Origin: Verrucomicrobiota bacterium
GTDB lineage: Bacteria > Verrucomicrobiota > Verrucomicrobiia > Opitutales > Opitutaceae
Direction: 5' to 3'
NCBI GenBank assembly: GCA_016721945.1
Contig: JADKHC010000005.1
Span: 131,732-195,731, forward strand
DNA length: 64,000 bases
Position 1 is the first letter of the stretch. Every line of letters begins with the position of its first letter. The position numbers were made by a program, and so were the translations under genes. The notes below the pieces were generated by a model. The model made no database searches. It was not told the origin of the DNA and saw only the letters and a list, made by a program, of their open reading frames with translations. Positions 9,001-16,126 of the stretch are shown one piece after another.

Positions 9001-9165
9001 CGTCGCACCCGGCAAACCCGCGCTCACCTGGATGGTTGGAAAATCGACATTGGGCAGATCGTTAACCGGAAGCATCCGGAACGCCATGACACCAAACACG
9101 CACAACGCCGTCGTGAGCAGCGTTGTCATCACCGGCCGGCGGATACAGAGAGCTGGAAGATTCAT
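6052..9165 (-). CDS. RND efflux transporter permease (AcrB/MdtB-like)
   Basis: 1037 residues, the normal length for a hydrophobe/amphiphile-efflux RND pump. The first transmembrane helix (MTTLLTTALCVFGVMAF) is followed by the conserved LPVNDLPNVDFPTI segment. The proton-relay residues are present: DD in TM4 (GFVVDDAIVMLENI) and K in TM10 (KNAIMMIDFA). Two large periplasmic porter loops lie between TM1-2 and TM7-8. Drugs or other hydrophobic compounds are exported using the proton gradient. The adaptor gene lies 11 bp upstream on the same strand, so the two form an operon. No TolC-type outer-membrane factor is in the window. The sequence most resembles MdtB/MdtC, but the substrate is unknown. 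Confidence 0.93.
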   Translation of the reverse strand: MNLPALCIRRPVMTTLLTTALCVFGVMAFRMLPVNDLPNVDFPTIQVSAGLPGATPETMASAVATPLEQQFSTIAGIDSMVSTSALGSTQITLTFSLERDIDAAAQDVQAAIAVVQRRLPTDMPAPPSLQKTNPADSPILFLTFSSQTLPLSKVNEYAETMVAQRISMVDGVAQVQIYGAQKYALRARLNPEALAARGIALEEVRAALSAHNVNLPTGVLDGTTQSMQVVATGQLESAEAFRDIVVAYRNGAPVRLGEIADVTDSVQNRRVASWYYKDGKGSRAIVLAVQRQPGTNTVEVVDRIRALLPQFQQQIPPSVQLDILRDGSAAIRESVHDVEFTLMLSIILVVLVIFLFLRTLRATTIPALAIPMALLGTFVVMYFLGYTLDNFSLLALTLSVGFVVDDAIVMLENIVRYTEKGMSVREAAFKGSAEIGFTIMSMTLSLVAVFIPILFMGGILGRLLHEFAVTITASILVSGLVSLTLTPMLCSRFLRPHDEEAHRKHGAFYRTTERMLEGMRSFYERTLRVSLRHRGITVGIAGLMVVLTVVFAVILPQGFIPSDDTGQIRTPTEASQDISFEEMIRHQEAAAAIVAQNPDVAAFMSSVAGGGGAGAVNSGNMFMRLKERDERKPVGEIIQDLRKQLSVIPGLRAYPQQPPPIRIGGQQSRALYQFTLFGSDLDQLYEAARDMEKRIQGVDAVTDVNSDLQISSPQARVIIDRDRAARLGLTPQQIEESLYSAYGSRQVSTIYTPTNQYYVVMEVAPEFQRDPEDLSSLYLRARNGKLVPVNAVAKVERTVGPLTVNHLGQVPAVTISFNLKAGASLSDATEAITKLAQQNLPATVSFAFQGSAQAFASSLKGLGLLLIMAVLVIYIVLGILYEDFIHPLTILSGLPAASFGALFTLWAFREELNIMGYVGIILLVGIVKKNAIMMIDFALATRAGGEASAEKAITQACLVRFRPIMMTSFAALASAVPIALGLGAGAESRRPLGLAVVGGLLVSQLLTLYITPVIYLYLDRFTARIRRPRVGVAVPTR

Positions 9166-9176
9166 CGCGGCGTCCG

Positions 9177-10337
9177 TTATTTTTTCACCGCTGCCCGAGG
9201 CTGTGCAGCTTCTTCGAGCGTGCGCACCTCAATCCGGGAACCAGGCACTAGACGTAATTGACCGTCGGTGACGACCGTCTCGCCCTCCGAAACTCCGGAG
9301 ACCAGCGAGGTAAGCTCGCCCACTGTGCGCCCCACCACGACCTGCCTCAGATCAACGGTCTTGTCGGCCTTGACCACAAAAACCTGCCGTCCCTTTTGGC
9401 CGGTCTGCACCGCCGGCGTCGGGACCACAATCTGGTCAGCCTCGGACCCCAAACGCACCTCCACGTTGACAAAACGCCCCGGCCACAACGCATGACCCTC
9501 GTTGGTAAAACGCGCCTTGAGCGTGATCATGCCCGTCGTGGGATCGACCGTGTTGTCGATGAAATCCAACACGCCGTCAGCCTGTACATCGTCGTCATCG
9601 CGGCCCGCCACATGCACCGCGATGCCTTCTTTAGCGAACGCAACCCGCACCGCATCGAGCACGCGTTCAGGAACGGCAAAGGCGACCGAGATCGGCGACA
9701 GCTGATTGATCGTAACCAGAGAAAAGACACCATCGTTAGCCTTCACCAACGCGCCTTCATGGAGATTGAGTTGACCCGTCCGGCCATCGATGGGCGCACG
9801 GATTTCGGTGTATCCGAGCTGTAGTTGCGAATTGGCTACAGCGGCTTCCTTGGCATCCACCTGCGCCTTGGTCGTCGCCGCCTGCGTCACCAGTTGAGCA
9901 TACTGCTCCTTTGAAACAACCAAAGCCTGATCGAGCCTTTCGTAACGCTCCGCCTCAGTCGCCGCACGGGCAGCCTGCGCACGCGCATTGGCCAGATCGG
10001 CCTTCGCCATCTGGAGACTGTTTTCAAACGGACGCCGGTCGAGCGTGACCAACAAGTCCCCCGCCTTCACCTCGTCGCCCTCGCGAAAATTCACGCTCTT
10101 GATGATCCCATCAACCTGGCTCTTCACGGCCACGCCACGCAACGCCTGCACCGTTCCGATCGCCTTGAGCGTAACAGGGAGCGCCTGCTTCACGGCTTTC
10201 GAAACCTGCACCGGCACGGGCGGCGCCACGCGTTGAGCCGTATCTTTACGACCGCATCCGCCCAGGGCCAAAACCATAATCACTGCCAGTAAGGAAAAAC
10301 TGCTGCGCAAAAAGCACATCCCAAATGTTTTTTTCAT
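9177..10337 (-). CDS. RND efflux periplasmic adaptor (HlyD/MdtA-like lipoprotein)
   Basis: 386 residues from the ATG at 10337; the frame stays open to 10379, but this start puts a lipoprotein signal (SFSLLAVIMVLALGGCG) at the N-terminus. Domain order fits the membrane-fusion-protein family: barrel-sandwich/lipoyl halves (VKSQVDGIIKSVNFREGDEV near residue 70 and TEIRAPIDGRTGQLNLHEGA near 180), a helical hairpin between them with LANARAQAARAATEAERY, then beta-barrel and membrane-proximal domains. It links the inner-membrane pump at 6052-9165 to an outer-membrane channel and precedes it by 11 bp. Confidence 0.9.
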   Translation of the reverse strand: MKKTFGMCFLRSSFSLLAVIMVLALGGCGRKDTAQRVAPPVPVQVSKAVKQALPVTLKAIGTVQALRGVAVKSQVDGIIKSVNFREGDEVKAGDLLVTLDRRPFENSLQMAKADLANARAQAARAATEAERYERLDQALVVSKEQYAQLVTQAATTKAQVDAKEAAVANSQLQLGYTEIRAPIDGRTGQLNLHEGALVKANDGVFSLVTINQLSPISVAFAVPERVLDAVRVAFAKEGIAVHVAGRDDDDVQADGVLDFIDNTVDPTTGMITLKARFTNEGHALWPGRFVNVEVRLGSEADQIVVPTPAVQTGQKGRQVFVVKADKTVDLRQVVVGRTVGELTSLVSGVSEGETVVTDGQLRLVPGSRIEVRTLEEAAQPRAAVKK

Positions 10338-10646
10338 CGATGGAGAAATCAGTATCATAATACGCCGCAGCTGATGCAAACCGGCATTTCGGGATACACC
10401 GCCTAGGCACAGAACCCGCCGGGAATATCGCGGCCAGATCGAAATACTTTACGCGCACAAAACACCCGCGCACCAAACGCGCTCTTGAAAACAACCGCGC
10501 CCGCCCTTGTGCTCCATCACGGAACGGGCGGAAACCACTGCGGTCTAGCGCGACTCACAATCTGTCTGTTTTTTAGCGATTTAGGAATTTGCCGCTTTGA
10601 AAACACCTATTTCTTCACCATGATTTCGCCCAATCGACCCCAAGGA
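10338..10646. other. Divergent intergenic region between the RND adaptor and the long LysM gene
   Basis: The 309 bp between two oppositely transcribed genes should hold both promoters. I see no clear -10/-35 pair or operator palindrome. The plus-strand frame is open through much of it, but I prefer the downstream start because it gives a signal peptide. Confidence 0.4.
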
Positions 10647-13280
10647 ATGAATACACTCCGCTCACCCAAACGTCTCCTCGTCTGCGGTTTTGCTACCGCG
10701 CTGCTCGCCTCCTCCGCCCTCGCGATCCCGAGCGACAAACTCGCCGAACTCCAAGCCAAGGCCGAAGCCGGCAACGGCATTTCGCAATACAATCTCGGCC
10801 TGGTCTTCGCCACCCCCGACGAACCCATCGCCAACATCATCGAAGCCTACGTTTGGTTCAGCCTCGCCGCCGATAACGGCGCTCCCGGCAAAGCGCTCAT
10901 GATCGTGACGAGCCAGATGACGCCCCAGCAGATCAGCGAAGGCAAAAAGCTCCTGGAACAACGCCGCGCCGCTCTCGCCGCCTACCGCTCCGTCTCCACC
11001 GCCTCCAAGTCCGCCGAGCCCGTCTCCCCTTCCCCCGTCGTCTCACCCGTTGTCGCTGCTCCGGAAGAACCAGATAACACCGCCATAAAAGCCGAGCTCA
11101 AGAAAGCCTCCGAGCAACTGGCTGCCGCCACCAAGGAAAACCAGCAGCTCAAAACCGATCTCGGTAAAACCCACCAGGCCGCAATCGACAAACTCACGAC
11201 CGAACGCGACCAACTCGCCGCCACCGTCGCCACTTATACCAACGAAATCTCCGCCATGCGCGCCGCCGCTGCGAATTTCGAAGGCGAGCGTAACGCCCTT
11301 CAGCTGAAAATCTCCGAAGCCTCGAAACAGACCAACAGCACCGCCGCCGCTGAACTCGCAGCGACCACCGCGAAGCTCAAAACCGCCGAGAGCGAACTCG
11401 CCAAAGCCGACGCCACGCTCAACGAGCTCACCCAAACCAAACAGACCCTGGCCACACTCAACAGCCAGCTCCAAAAACTCACCGACGACAATCAGCGCCT
11501 CACGAACCTCGTAAAAGAGACCACGACGGCCTCGGAAGAAAAACTCTCCGCCTCGGAAAAAGCGCTTAACCAAACCAACAGCGAGCTACTCACGACCCAG
11601 GCTAAACTAACCGACGCCACCGCCAAAGCCGCCCTCGCCGCCACCCTTAGCGCCGAACTATCTACACACCGCCAAAACAACTCCGACCTCAGCAGCCAAC
11701 TGGCGAAATTAACGGCGGAAAAAGATCAAGCCCTCGACCAAGCCGCCAAAGCCACCACCGAAGCCCAGCAGCAAATCGAAGGCCTGACGGCCCGATTGAA
11801 AGCCTCCGAAGAAGCCTCGGCCAAAGCCCTCGCCGACAACAGCGAACTCACCCAGCAAATCGCCGCCCTCAAGTCCGCCCCGCCAAAACAGGACACCGAC
11901 GCACTCGACCAGCTCGCCAAAATTTCCGCCGAGCTACAGGCGACTCAGCGCGCCGCCCTCGCCGAGAAGGAAGCCCTCGCCGCTCAGCTAAAGAGCGCCG
12001 AGGAAGCCTCGGCCAAAACGACCGCTGATAACGCGGCGCTAACCGAACAACTTGCCACCCTCAAATCTGCGCCCAAGACAGATCCTGAGGCTGAATCTAA
12101 AATCGAAAAACTCACCGCCGAACTCCAAAGCTCCCAACTCGCGGCCAACAGCGAAAAAGAAACGCTCATTGCCCAACTCAAGACCTTTGAAGCCGCCGCA
12201 GCCAAGAACACCGCCGACAACGCGAACCTCGCCGAACAACTCGCCACACTCAAATCCTCCCCAATGAAAGATCCGGCAACCGAGGCAAAGATTGAACAGC
12301 TTTCCGCCGATCTCGAAACCGCCCGGCGTGCCGCCAACGAGGAAAAGAAGGATCTCGCCGCCAAGCTCAAGTCCGCTGAAAAATCTCTCAACGCTGTCAC
12401 CGAGGAGCGCGAAGAACTGGCGCAAAAACTAAAAGCCGCCAAGCCCTCCAAGAAAGAAGCCGCCGCGCAAGCCAAGGTTGACCAGCTCAAATCCGAACTC
12501 GAAGCCGTCCAAGCCGAAGCCGCCAAAGCCCAGGCCAGCATCGCCGAACTGGAGAATGCCCGTAGTCAAATCGCCAATCTACAGTCCAAGCTGACCGATA
12601 CCGAGCAAGCCCTCGCCATCGCCAAGACCGCTCCAGCTCCAACCCCGACCGCAGCAACCGAACCAGTCGCCACCGTTGCCACAGCGACCGAGCCTGCGAC
12701 CACCGACCTCCAGAAAGAACTCTACGAGACCCAGCTCAAACTCGACTCCTCGCTCCGCTCCTACCAGCTACAGCAGGCCGAGGTTGATCGCCTCCAAAAC
12801 GCACTCGCCAACATCGACAACGAACGCGCCAAACTCGCTGAACGCCTCCAAAGCACCACGTCTGAAGCAGCCAGCGCCGCCAGCCGGGCCACCGCCAACA
12901 ACGACGCCTCAGCCCAACTTGCAGGCGTGCGTGAACAGCTTCGCCAGACGCAAAACCAACTCGCCAGCATCGCCTACGAAAACACCGAGTTGAAACACCG
13001 CCTCTCGTTCATGGCACCTTCGCAGGGAATCATCACACCCCTGCCAGCCGTGAACCTTTCCACTGCTCCGGGCAGACCCGGCTCAGCCAAGCTCGCACCC
13101 GTAGCGATTGAAAAGCCCGCTACCCGCACTCACACCGTAGTCTCAGGCGACAACCTTTCTACCATCGCCAAACGCTATTATGGCAGTGCCAGCCGCTGGA
13201 CTGAAATTTTGGAAGCCAACAAAGGCACCCTGCGCGATCCCGCCGCCCTTAAAATCGGCATGAAGCTCAAGATACCGTGA
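10647..13280 (+). CDS. Secreted long coiled-coil protein with Sel1-like N-terminus and C-terminal LysM domain
   Basis: 877 residues from the ATG at 10647, chosen because the signal peptide (RLLVCGFATALLASSALA) follows directly; an ATG at 10620 is also possible. Residues about 30-110 look like Sel1/TPR repeats (NGISQYNLGLVFATPDEP). About 600 residues of Ala/Glu/Lys/Gln-rich coiled coil follow. Inside it, segments beginning LKASEEASAK, LKSAEEASAK, LKTFEAAAAK and LKSAEK recur at 11796, 11988, 12177 and 12366, a 63-64 residue period. The last 50 residues are a LysM peptidoglycan-binding domain (HTVVSGDNLSTIAKRYYG ... LKIGMKLKIP). It probably spans or scaffolds the periplasm while bound to the wall. 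The specific role is unknown. Confidence 0.8.
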   Translation: MNTLRSPKRLLVCGFATALLASSALAIPSDKLAELQAKAEAGNGISQYNLGLVFATPDEPIANIIEAYVWFSLAADNGAPGKALMIVTSQMTPQQISEGKKLLEQRRAALAAYRSVSTASKSAEPVSPSPVVSPVVAAPEEPDNTAIKAELKKASEQLAAATKENQQLKTDLGKTHQAAIDKLTTERDQLAATVATYTNEISAMRAAAANFEGERNALQLKISEASKQTNSTAAAELAATTAKLKTAESELAKADATLNELTQTKQTLATLNSQLQKLTDDNQRLTNLVKETTTASEEKLSASEKALNQTNSELLTTQAKLTDATAKAALAATLSAELSTHRQNNSDLSSQLAKLTAEKDQALDQAAKATTEAQQQIEGLTARLKASEEASAKALADNSELTQQIAALKSAPPKQDTDALDQLAKISAELQATQRAALAEKEALAAQLKSAEEASAKTTADNAALTEQLATLKSAPKTDPEAESKIEKLTAELQSSQLAANSEKETLIAQLKTFEAAAAKNTADNANLAEQLATLKSSPMKDPATEAKIEQLSADLETARRAANEEKKDLAAKLKSAEKSLNAVTEEREELAQKLKAAKPSKKEAAAQAKVDQLKSELEAVQAEAAKAQASIAELENARSQIANLQSKLTDTEQALAIAKTAPAPTPTAATEPVATVATATEPATTDLQKELYETQLKLDSSLRSYQLQQAEVDRLQNALANIDNERAKLAERLQSTTSEAASAASRATANNDASAQLAGVREQLRQTQNQLASIAYENTELKHRLSFMAPSQGIITPLPAVNLSTAPGRPGSAKLAPVAIEKPATRTHTVVSGDNLSTIAKRYYGSASRWTEILEANKGTLRDPAALKIGMKLKIP

Positions 13281-13306
13281 GTTCCTGAGAGAGATTCTTT
13301 ACACTC

Positions 13307-13336
13307 AAAGCGGCGCCTAAAACGCGCCGCTTTTTT
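13307..13336 (+). terminator. Intrinsic terminator after the LysM gene
   Basis: The stem GCGGCGC / GCGCCGC, loop CTAAAAC, is followed directly by a run of six T. It begins 27 bp after the stop codon. Confidence 0.85.
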
Positions 13337-13368
13337 GCGCCCAGCTGGAGAATAGGGAATTGATGTAG

Positions 13369-13387
13369 CCGGCCTCGCTGAGGCCGG
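13369..13387. repeat. GC-rich hairpin
   Basis: Arms CCGGCCTC and GAGGCCGG are separated by GCT. No T-run follows, so it is more likely a short dispersed palindrome than a terminator. Confidence 0.45.
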
Positions 13388-14015
13388 TGTTCGGAGCGTT
13401 CCGGGACCGACGACCCAGTTACACCGGAATTCGATACGCTCCAGTTCCAGATTCCGGAATTACTCCACCCCCAACAAAGGCTGTGGTTTTGCCCGAAACA
13501 CTGCCGCCGCACGAGCCCGATTCGCGGCTTCTTCGTGATCACGAATTCGCTCTCCACCGAAATACGCCTTACAATTATTGTACTATTTATTGGCTGCCAG
13601 GATTATAAATACTTAATCCGCTTTGCTAAAAATTGGTAAGACAAAAGATTGACTCTTTGCTTATTCTGCAAATCATTTGCTTTATAGAACTGCCCCGATG
13701 CTCTTTTTTGCTTCCACGTTCTTCAGTCGATAGGCCTCTGGTTTCAACGCCAGAACCAGCCAAACCGGCAAAAGTTCGTGGGCCCAGAGCTTCAAGCGAT
13801 GGAATGCAGAAGAGAACATCTCGTCGGTCAGCATTTCTAGCGAGGCAAGTCAGGTCCCAGCTACTCGTAAGACGACGGGGGTCATGCCCGGAGCTTAACG
13901 CTTCAAGGCACGGCCCCCGTCGTCGACGAGAACTACAGCCAGTCCAAAAAGGACATCCTCTGCGTCGCAAGTCTTGCCGTCGTTGAGTCAGCCCGTTTGA
14001 TTTCCGGCAACCTGC
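13388..14015. other. Gene-poor interval with one long imperfect hairpin
   Basis: No convincing coding sequence is seen: the open frames on both strands (about 13626-13986) have no recognisable domain and Arg/Ser-rich composition. At 13871-13924 an 18-bp stem (GACGACGGGGG and its complement, one mismatch and one G:T pair) encloses an 18-nt loop. Its role is unknown. Confidence 0.45.
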
Positions 14016-14489
14016 ATGAAAAACTTCTGGTTAAAAGCCGTCCCCGTTCTGGTGTGCCTGTTAATTTCCTCCGGCTGCAGCTCAGCCCCCCCGTTGGGCG
14101 CCATGATGGTATACATCACGGATTTGCGCCCTGATGCCTCAGGCTCCTCGGCCGAACTAGCCCTGCGCTACAGCAATGAAAACGTTTTCCCTCTCGCAGT
14201 CCAAACAACCAGCGGGTCTTTGTATCTAAATAATACCTACGTAGGAAAGTTCGAACATAAAGTCGCCGTCGGCCTCACCCAACTCGGCTCCGCCAGCAGT
14301 AAGGCAACTCTTGTGGTTGAAAAACCAGCCGAGTTTCAGGCCATCGTCAAAGCTACGACTACTTCGCCCATCGCTTACCGGCTCGCAAGCACGCTGCGCC
14401 TCGAAATTGGCGAAGATAAAGTGACGGTCAAAAGCGAATCCACCGGGCAGATTGATCGCGCCCAAATGATTGCCGAACCAGCAAAATAG
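14016..14489 (+). CDS. LEA14/WHy-like lipoprotein
   Basis: 157 residues. The N-terminus is a lipoprotein signal (VPVLVCLLISSGCSS). The remaining ~130 residues form a beta-sandwich pattern like late-embryogenesis-abundant type 2 / WHy domains: VYITDLRPDASGSSAEL, then LRYSNENVFPLAVQTTSGSLYLNN, and VGLTQLGSASSKATLVV. Bacterial members are small envelope proteins of poorly known function, sometimes tied to stress. It is followed by a strong hairpin at 14532 that it shares with the convergent sdhB. Confidence 0.6.
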   Translation: MKNFWLKAVPVLVCLLISSGCSSAPPLGAMMVYITDLRPDASGSSAELALRYSNENVFPLAVQTTSGSLYLNNTYVGKFEHKVAVGLTQLGSASSKATLVVEKPAEFQAIVKATTTSPIAYRLASTLRLEIGEDKVTVKSESTGQIDRAQMIAEPAK

Positions 14490-14531
14490 CACAAGCCAAC
14501 GATCGAGCACGCTGGCTTCTCCGCCAAACAA

Positions 14532-14558
14532 AAAGGCCGCCTCAAAAAGGCGGCCTTT
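14532..14558. terminator. Bidirectional intrinsic terminator between the LEA-like gene and sdhB
   Basis: An 11-bp perfect stem, AAAGGCCGCCT / AGGCGGCCTTT, has loop CAAAA. Its arms supply the T-rich tail in both directions. It sits between convergent genes, 43 bp after the plus-strand stop and 24 bp after the sdhB stop. Confidence 0.85.
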
Positions 14559-14581
14559 GTTATAAAGACTTTCCGCGAACC

Positions 14582-15397
14582 TTAGGCACCGCCACTGGTG
14601 TTAACCGATGACTGCGTGAAACCGCTGCGGAACGAAGCCGCGAGGAAATCGCGGTTCATACGCGCGATGAAATCATAGCTGATCGTCTTCGGGCAGGCCG
14701 CGCTGCATTCGTACTGATTCGTGCAGCTACCGAAACCGAGTTCGTCCATCTTGCCGACCATCGAGAGCACGCGGCGGTCGCGCTCGGGCTGGCCTTGCGG
14801 GAGGAGGCTGTACTGTGAAACTTTAGCGGCGACGAAGAGCATGGCCGAAGCGTTTTTGCAGGCCGCGACGCAAGCGCCGCAACCGATGCACGCAGCGGCA
14901 TCCATCGCGAGTTCGGCATTGTCCTTCGACACAGGGATTGCGTTGGCATCGCAAGCGGCACCCGTGCGCACGCTGACGTAGCCGCCGGCCTGCTGGATCT
15001 TGTCGAAAGCGGAACGGTCGACGATCAAGTCCTTGATGACCGGGAAGGGTTTCGCACGGAACGGCTCGATCGTAATGACGTCGTCCTGCTTGAAGCTGCG
15101 CATGTAGGTCTGGCAGCTGGCGACGCCGCGATGCGGGCCGTGGGGCTTGCCATCAATAACCAGCGAACAGGTACCACAAATCCCTTCGCGGCAGTCGTGC
15201 GCGAAAGCGATCGGATCCTCGCCCTTGAGGGTGAGCTCGTCGTTGACGACGTCGAGCATCTCAAAGAGCGACATGTTCGGATTTAGATCTTTCGCCTGGT
15301 AGTTGACGAATTTGCCGGGCTTGTCCGGGCCGGCCTGGCGCCAGACGCGCAAGGTGAGAGCGGTGATGTTCTTGGTGGAGGATGTGTCGGCGACCAT
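14582..15397 (-). CDS. sdhB: Succinate dehydrogenase iron-sulfur subunit
   Basis: 271 residues. All three Fe-S cluster motifs are complete: the [2Fe-2S] set Cys69, Cys74, Cys77 and Cys95 (DCREGICGTC), then CIGCGACVAAC (Cys170, 173, 176, 180) and SCTNQYECSAACP (Cys225, 231, 235) for the [4Fe-4S] and [3Fe-4S] clusters. It passes electrons from the SdhA flavin to quinone at the SdhC cytochrome b. The set sdhC-sdhA-sdhB with one large cytochrome subunit is the type-B succinate:quinone oxidoreductase layout. Unusually, an ORF6N gene separates it from sdhA by 725 bp. Its start is 23 bp after the ORF6N stop. Confidence 0.95.
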   Translation of the reverse strand: MVADTSSTKNITALTLRVWRQAGPDKPGKFVNYQAKDLNPNMSLFEMLDVVNDELTLKGEDPIAFAHDCREGICGTCSLVIDGKPHGPHRGVASCQTYMRSFKQDDVITIEPFRAKPFPVIKDLIVDRSAFDKIQQAGGYVSVRTGAACDANAIPVSKDNAELAMDAAACIGCGACVAACKNASAMLFVAAKVSQYSLLPQGQPERDRRVLSMVGKMDELGFGSCTNQYECSAACPKTISYDFIARMNRDFLAASFRSGFTQSSVNTSGGA

Positions 15398-15420
15398 GGT
15401 GAAAAAAGGGTTGGGCGGAA

Positions 15421-16077
15421 TTATTTCTTGGAAGGTGTGGGTTTGATGATCGTGTGGAAGCCGATCTCCTTGGCTGCGTCGTCTTCGTCGACGGGTTCCA
15501 TGAGTTCATTGATGGCTTCGAAAACGACTTTGAACTGTGCGTCGTATTTCTTTTCGAGGGCTTTGAGTTTGCGGGCGAGATCGACGTGCGTGCTGAGCAT
15601 CTGTCGGAAGCGGACGAACGCGCGCATGATCTCGATATTGACCTGAATCGCGCGAGAGCTGTTGAGCAAACCAGAGAGCATGGCGACGCCTTGCTCGGTG
15701 AAGGCAAATGGGCAATAACGCCTGCCACCAGAACCTGGATTCACTTTTGAGGTCACAATTTGTGACCTCAGGAGGTCTTTATCATTTAGTGACTTATCGC
15801 TAGTTTTCTCGTTTGAGGTCACAGTTTGGGACTTCAACAACGCGGCATTTTCAGCCACAGTCAGCTGAAACATGAAATCCGCAGGAAATCTCTCGGGATT
15901 ACGTTTTACGGCTTGGTTGATGGCTTTCGTTTCTACGCCGTAAAGCCGAGCTAAGTCTCTATCCAACAATACCTTCTGCCCACGCACGAGCAAGATACGC
16001 GAATCAATCTGCTCCACGGGAATCGTGGGCAGATTTTTCGCGGCAAGCGCGGCAGAGGCTTTGGCAGAGGATATCAC
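15421..16077 (-). CDS. ORF6N-domain (KilA-N-like) DNA-binding protein, inserted in the sdh operon
   Basis: About 218 residues, read from a GTG at 16077. Residues 22-60 are the ORF6N domain (SRILLVRGQKVLLDRDLARLYGVETK) and continue to FPADFMFQLT. A variable segment then holds two copies of LxSQxVTS (LKSQTVTS, LRSQIVTS), followed by the conserved YCPFAFTEQGVAMLSGLLNS and IEIMRAFVRFRQ, and a C-terminal coiled coil. ORF6N proteins occur in phages and bacteria and are thought to bind DNA. The two LxSQxVTS copies are encoded by palindromes (15748-15770, 15813-15837), and a related palindrome overlaps the start codon. It lies between sdhA and sdhB, same orientation. Confidence 0.8.
   Translation of the reverse strand: MISSAKASAALAAKNLPTIPVEQIDSRILLVRGQKVLLDRDLARLYGVETKAINQAVKRNPERFPADFMFQLTVAENAALLKSQTVTSNEKTSDKSLNDKDLLRSQIVTSKVNPGSGGRRYCPFAFTEQGVAMLSGLLNSSRAIQVNIEIMRAFVRFRQMLSTHVDLARKLKALEKKYDAQFKVVFEAINELMEPVDEDDAAKEIGFHTIIKPTPSKK
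15748..15770. repeat. 23-nt perfect palindrome inside ORF6N gene 1
   Basis: Arms TGAGGTCACAA and TTGTGACCTCA surround a single central T. It encodes the second LxSQxVTS peptide. Its core TCACAATTTGTGA is identical to that of the palindrome at the start of the same gene (16071-16089). Confidence 0.8.
15813..15837. repeat. 25-nt imperfect palindrome inside ORF6N gene 1
   Basis: Arms TTGAGGTCACA and TGGGACTTCAA have two mismatches and a 3-nt centre. It is a degenerate relative of the copy 42 bp away and encodes the first LxSQxVTS peptide. Confidence 0.65.
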
Positions 16078-16089
16078 AATTTGTGATAT
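16071..16089. promoter_or_regulatory. Palindrome overlapping the start of ORF6N gene 1
   Basis: Arms ATATCACAA and TTGTGATAT surround a central T. It covers the proposed GTG start (16075-16077) and lies between the sdhA stop and the ORF6N frame. It has the same core as the perfect intragenic copy. A self-regulatory operator is an inference. Confidence 0.55.
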
Positions 16090-16105
16090 GATAGCGATTG
16101 GTTCG

Positions 16106-16126
16106 GTAAGCTTCGGCCCAGCTTAC
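16106..16126. repeat. Hairpin overlapping the sdhA stop codon
   Basis: A 7-bp stem GTAAGCT / AGCTTAC has a 7-nt loop. No T-run follows, so it is not a clear terminator; it could weaken readthrough from sdhA or stabilise the sdhCA part of the message. Confidence 0.4.

Noticed and set aside
11043..12541. Long minus-strand frames opposite the coiled-coil LysM gene
   Set aside because: They are shadows: the biased Ala/Lys/Glu codons on the plus strand leave antisense frames open. Ser/Ala/Phe-rich products have no family.
13626..13986. Overlapping 114- and 117-codon frames on both strands
   Set aside because: No domain, no signal peptide, and composition typical of chance frames in GC-rich DNA; a long hairpin lies in the middle.
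13889..13988. Possible integron attC site: GCTTAAC at 13893 and GTTGAGT at 13982 fit the R boxes
   Set aside because: The L boxes do not pair and there is no integrase or cassette array nearby; the match is to very degenerate motifs.
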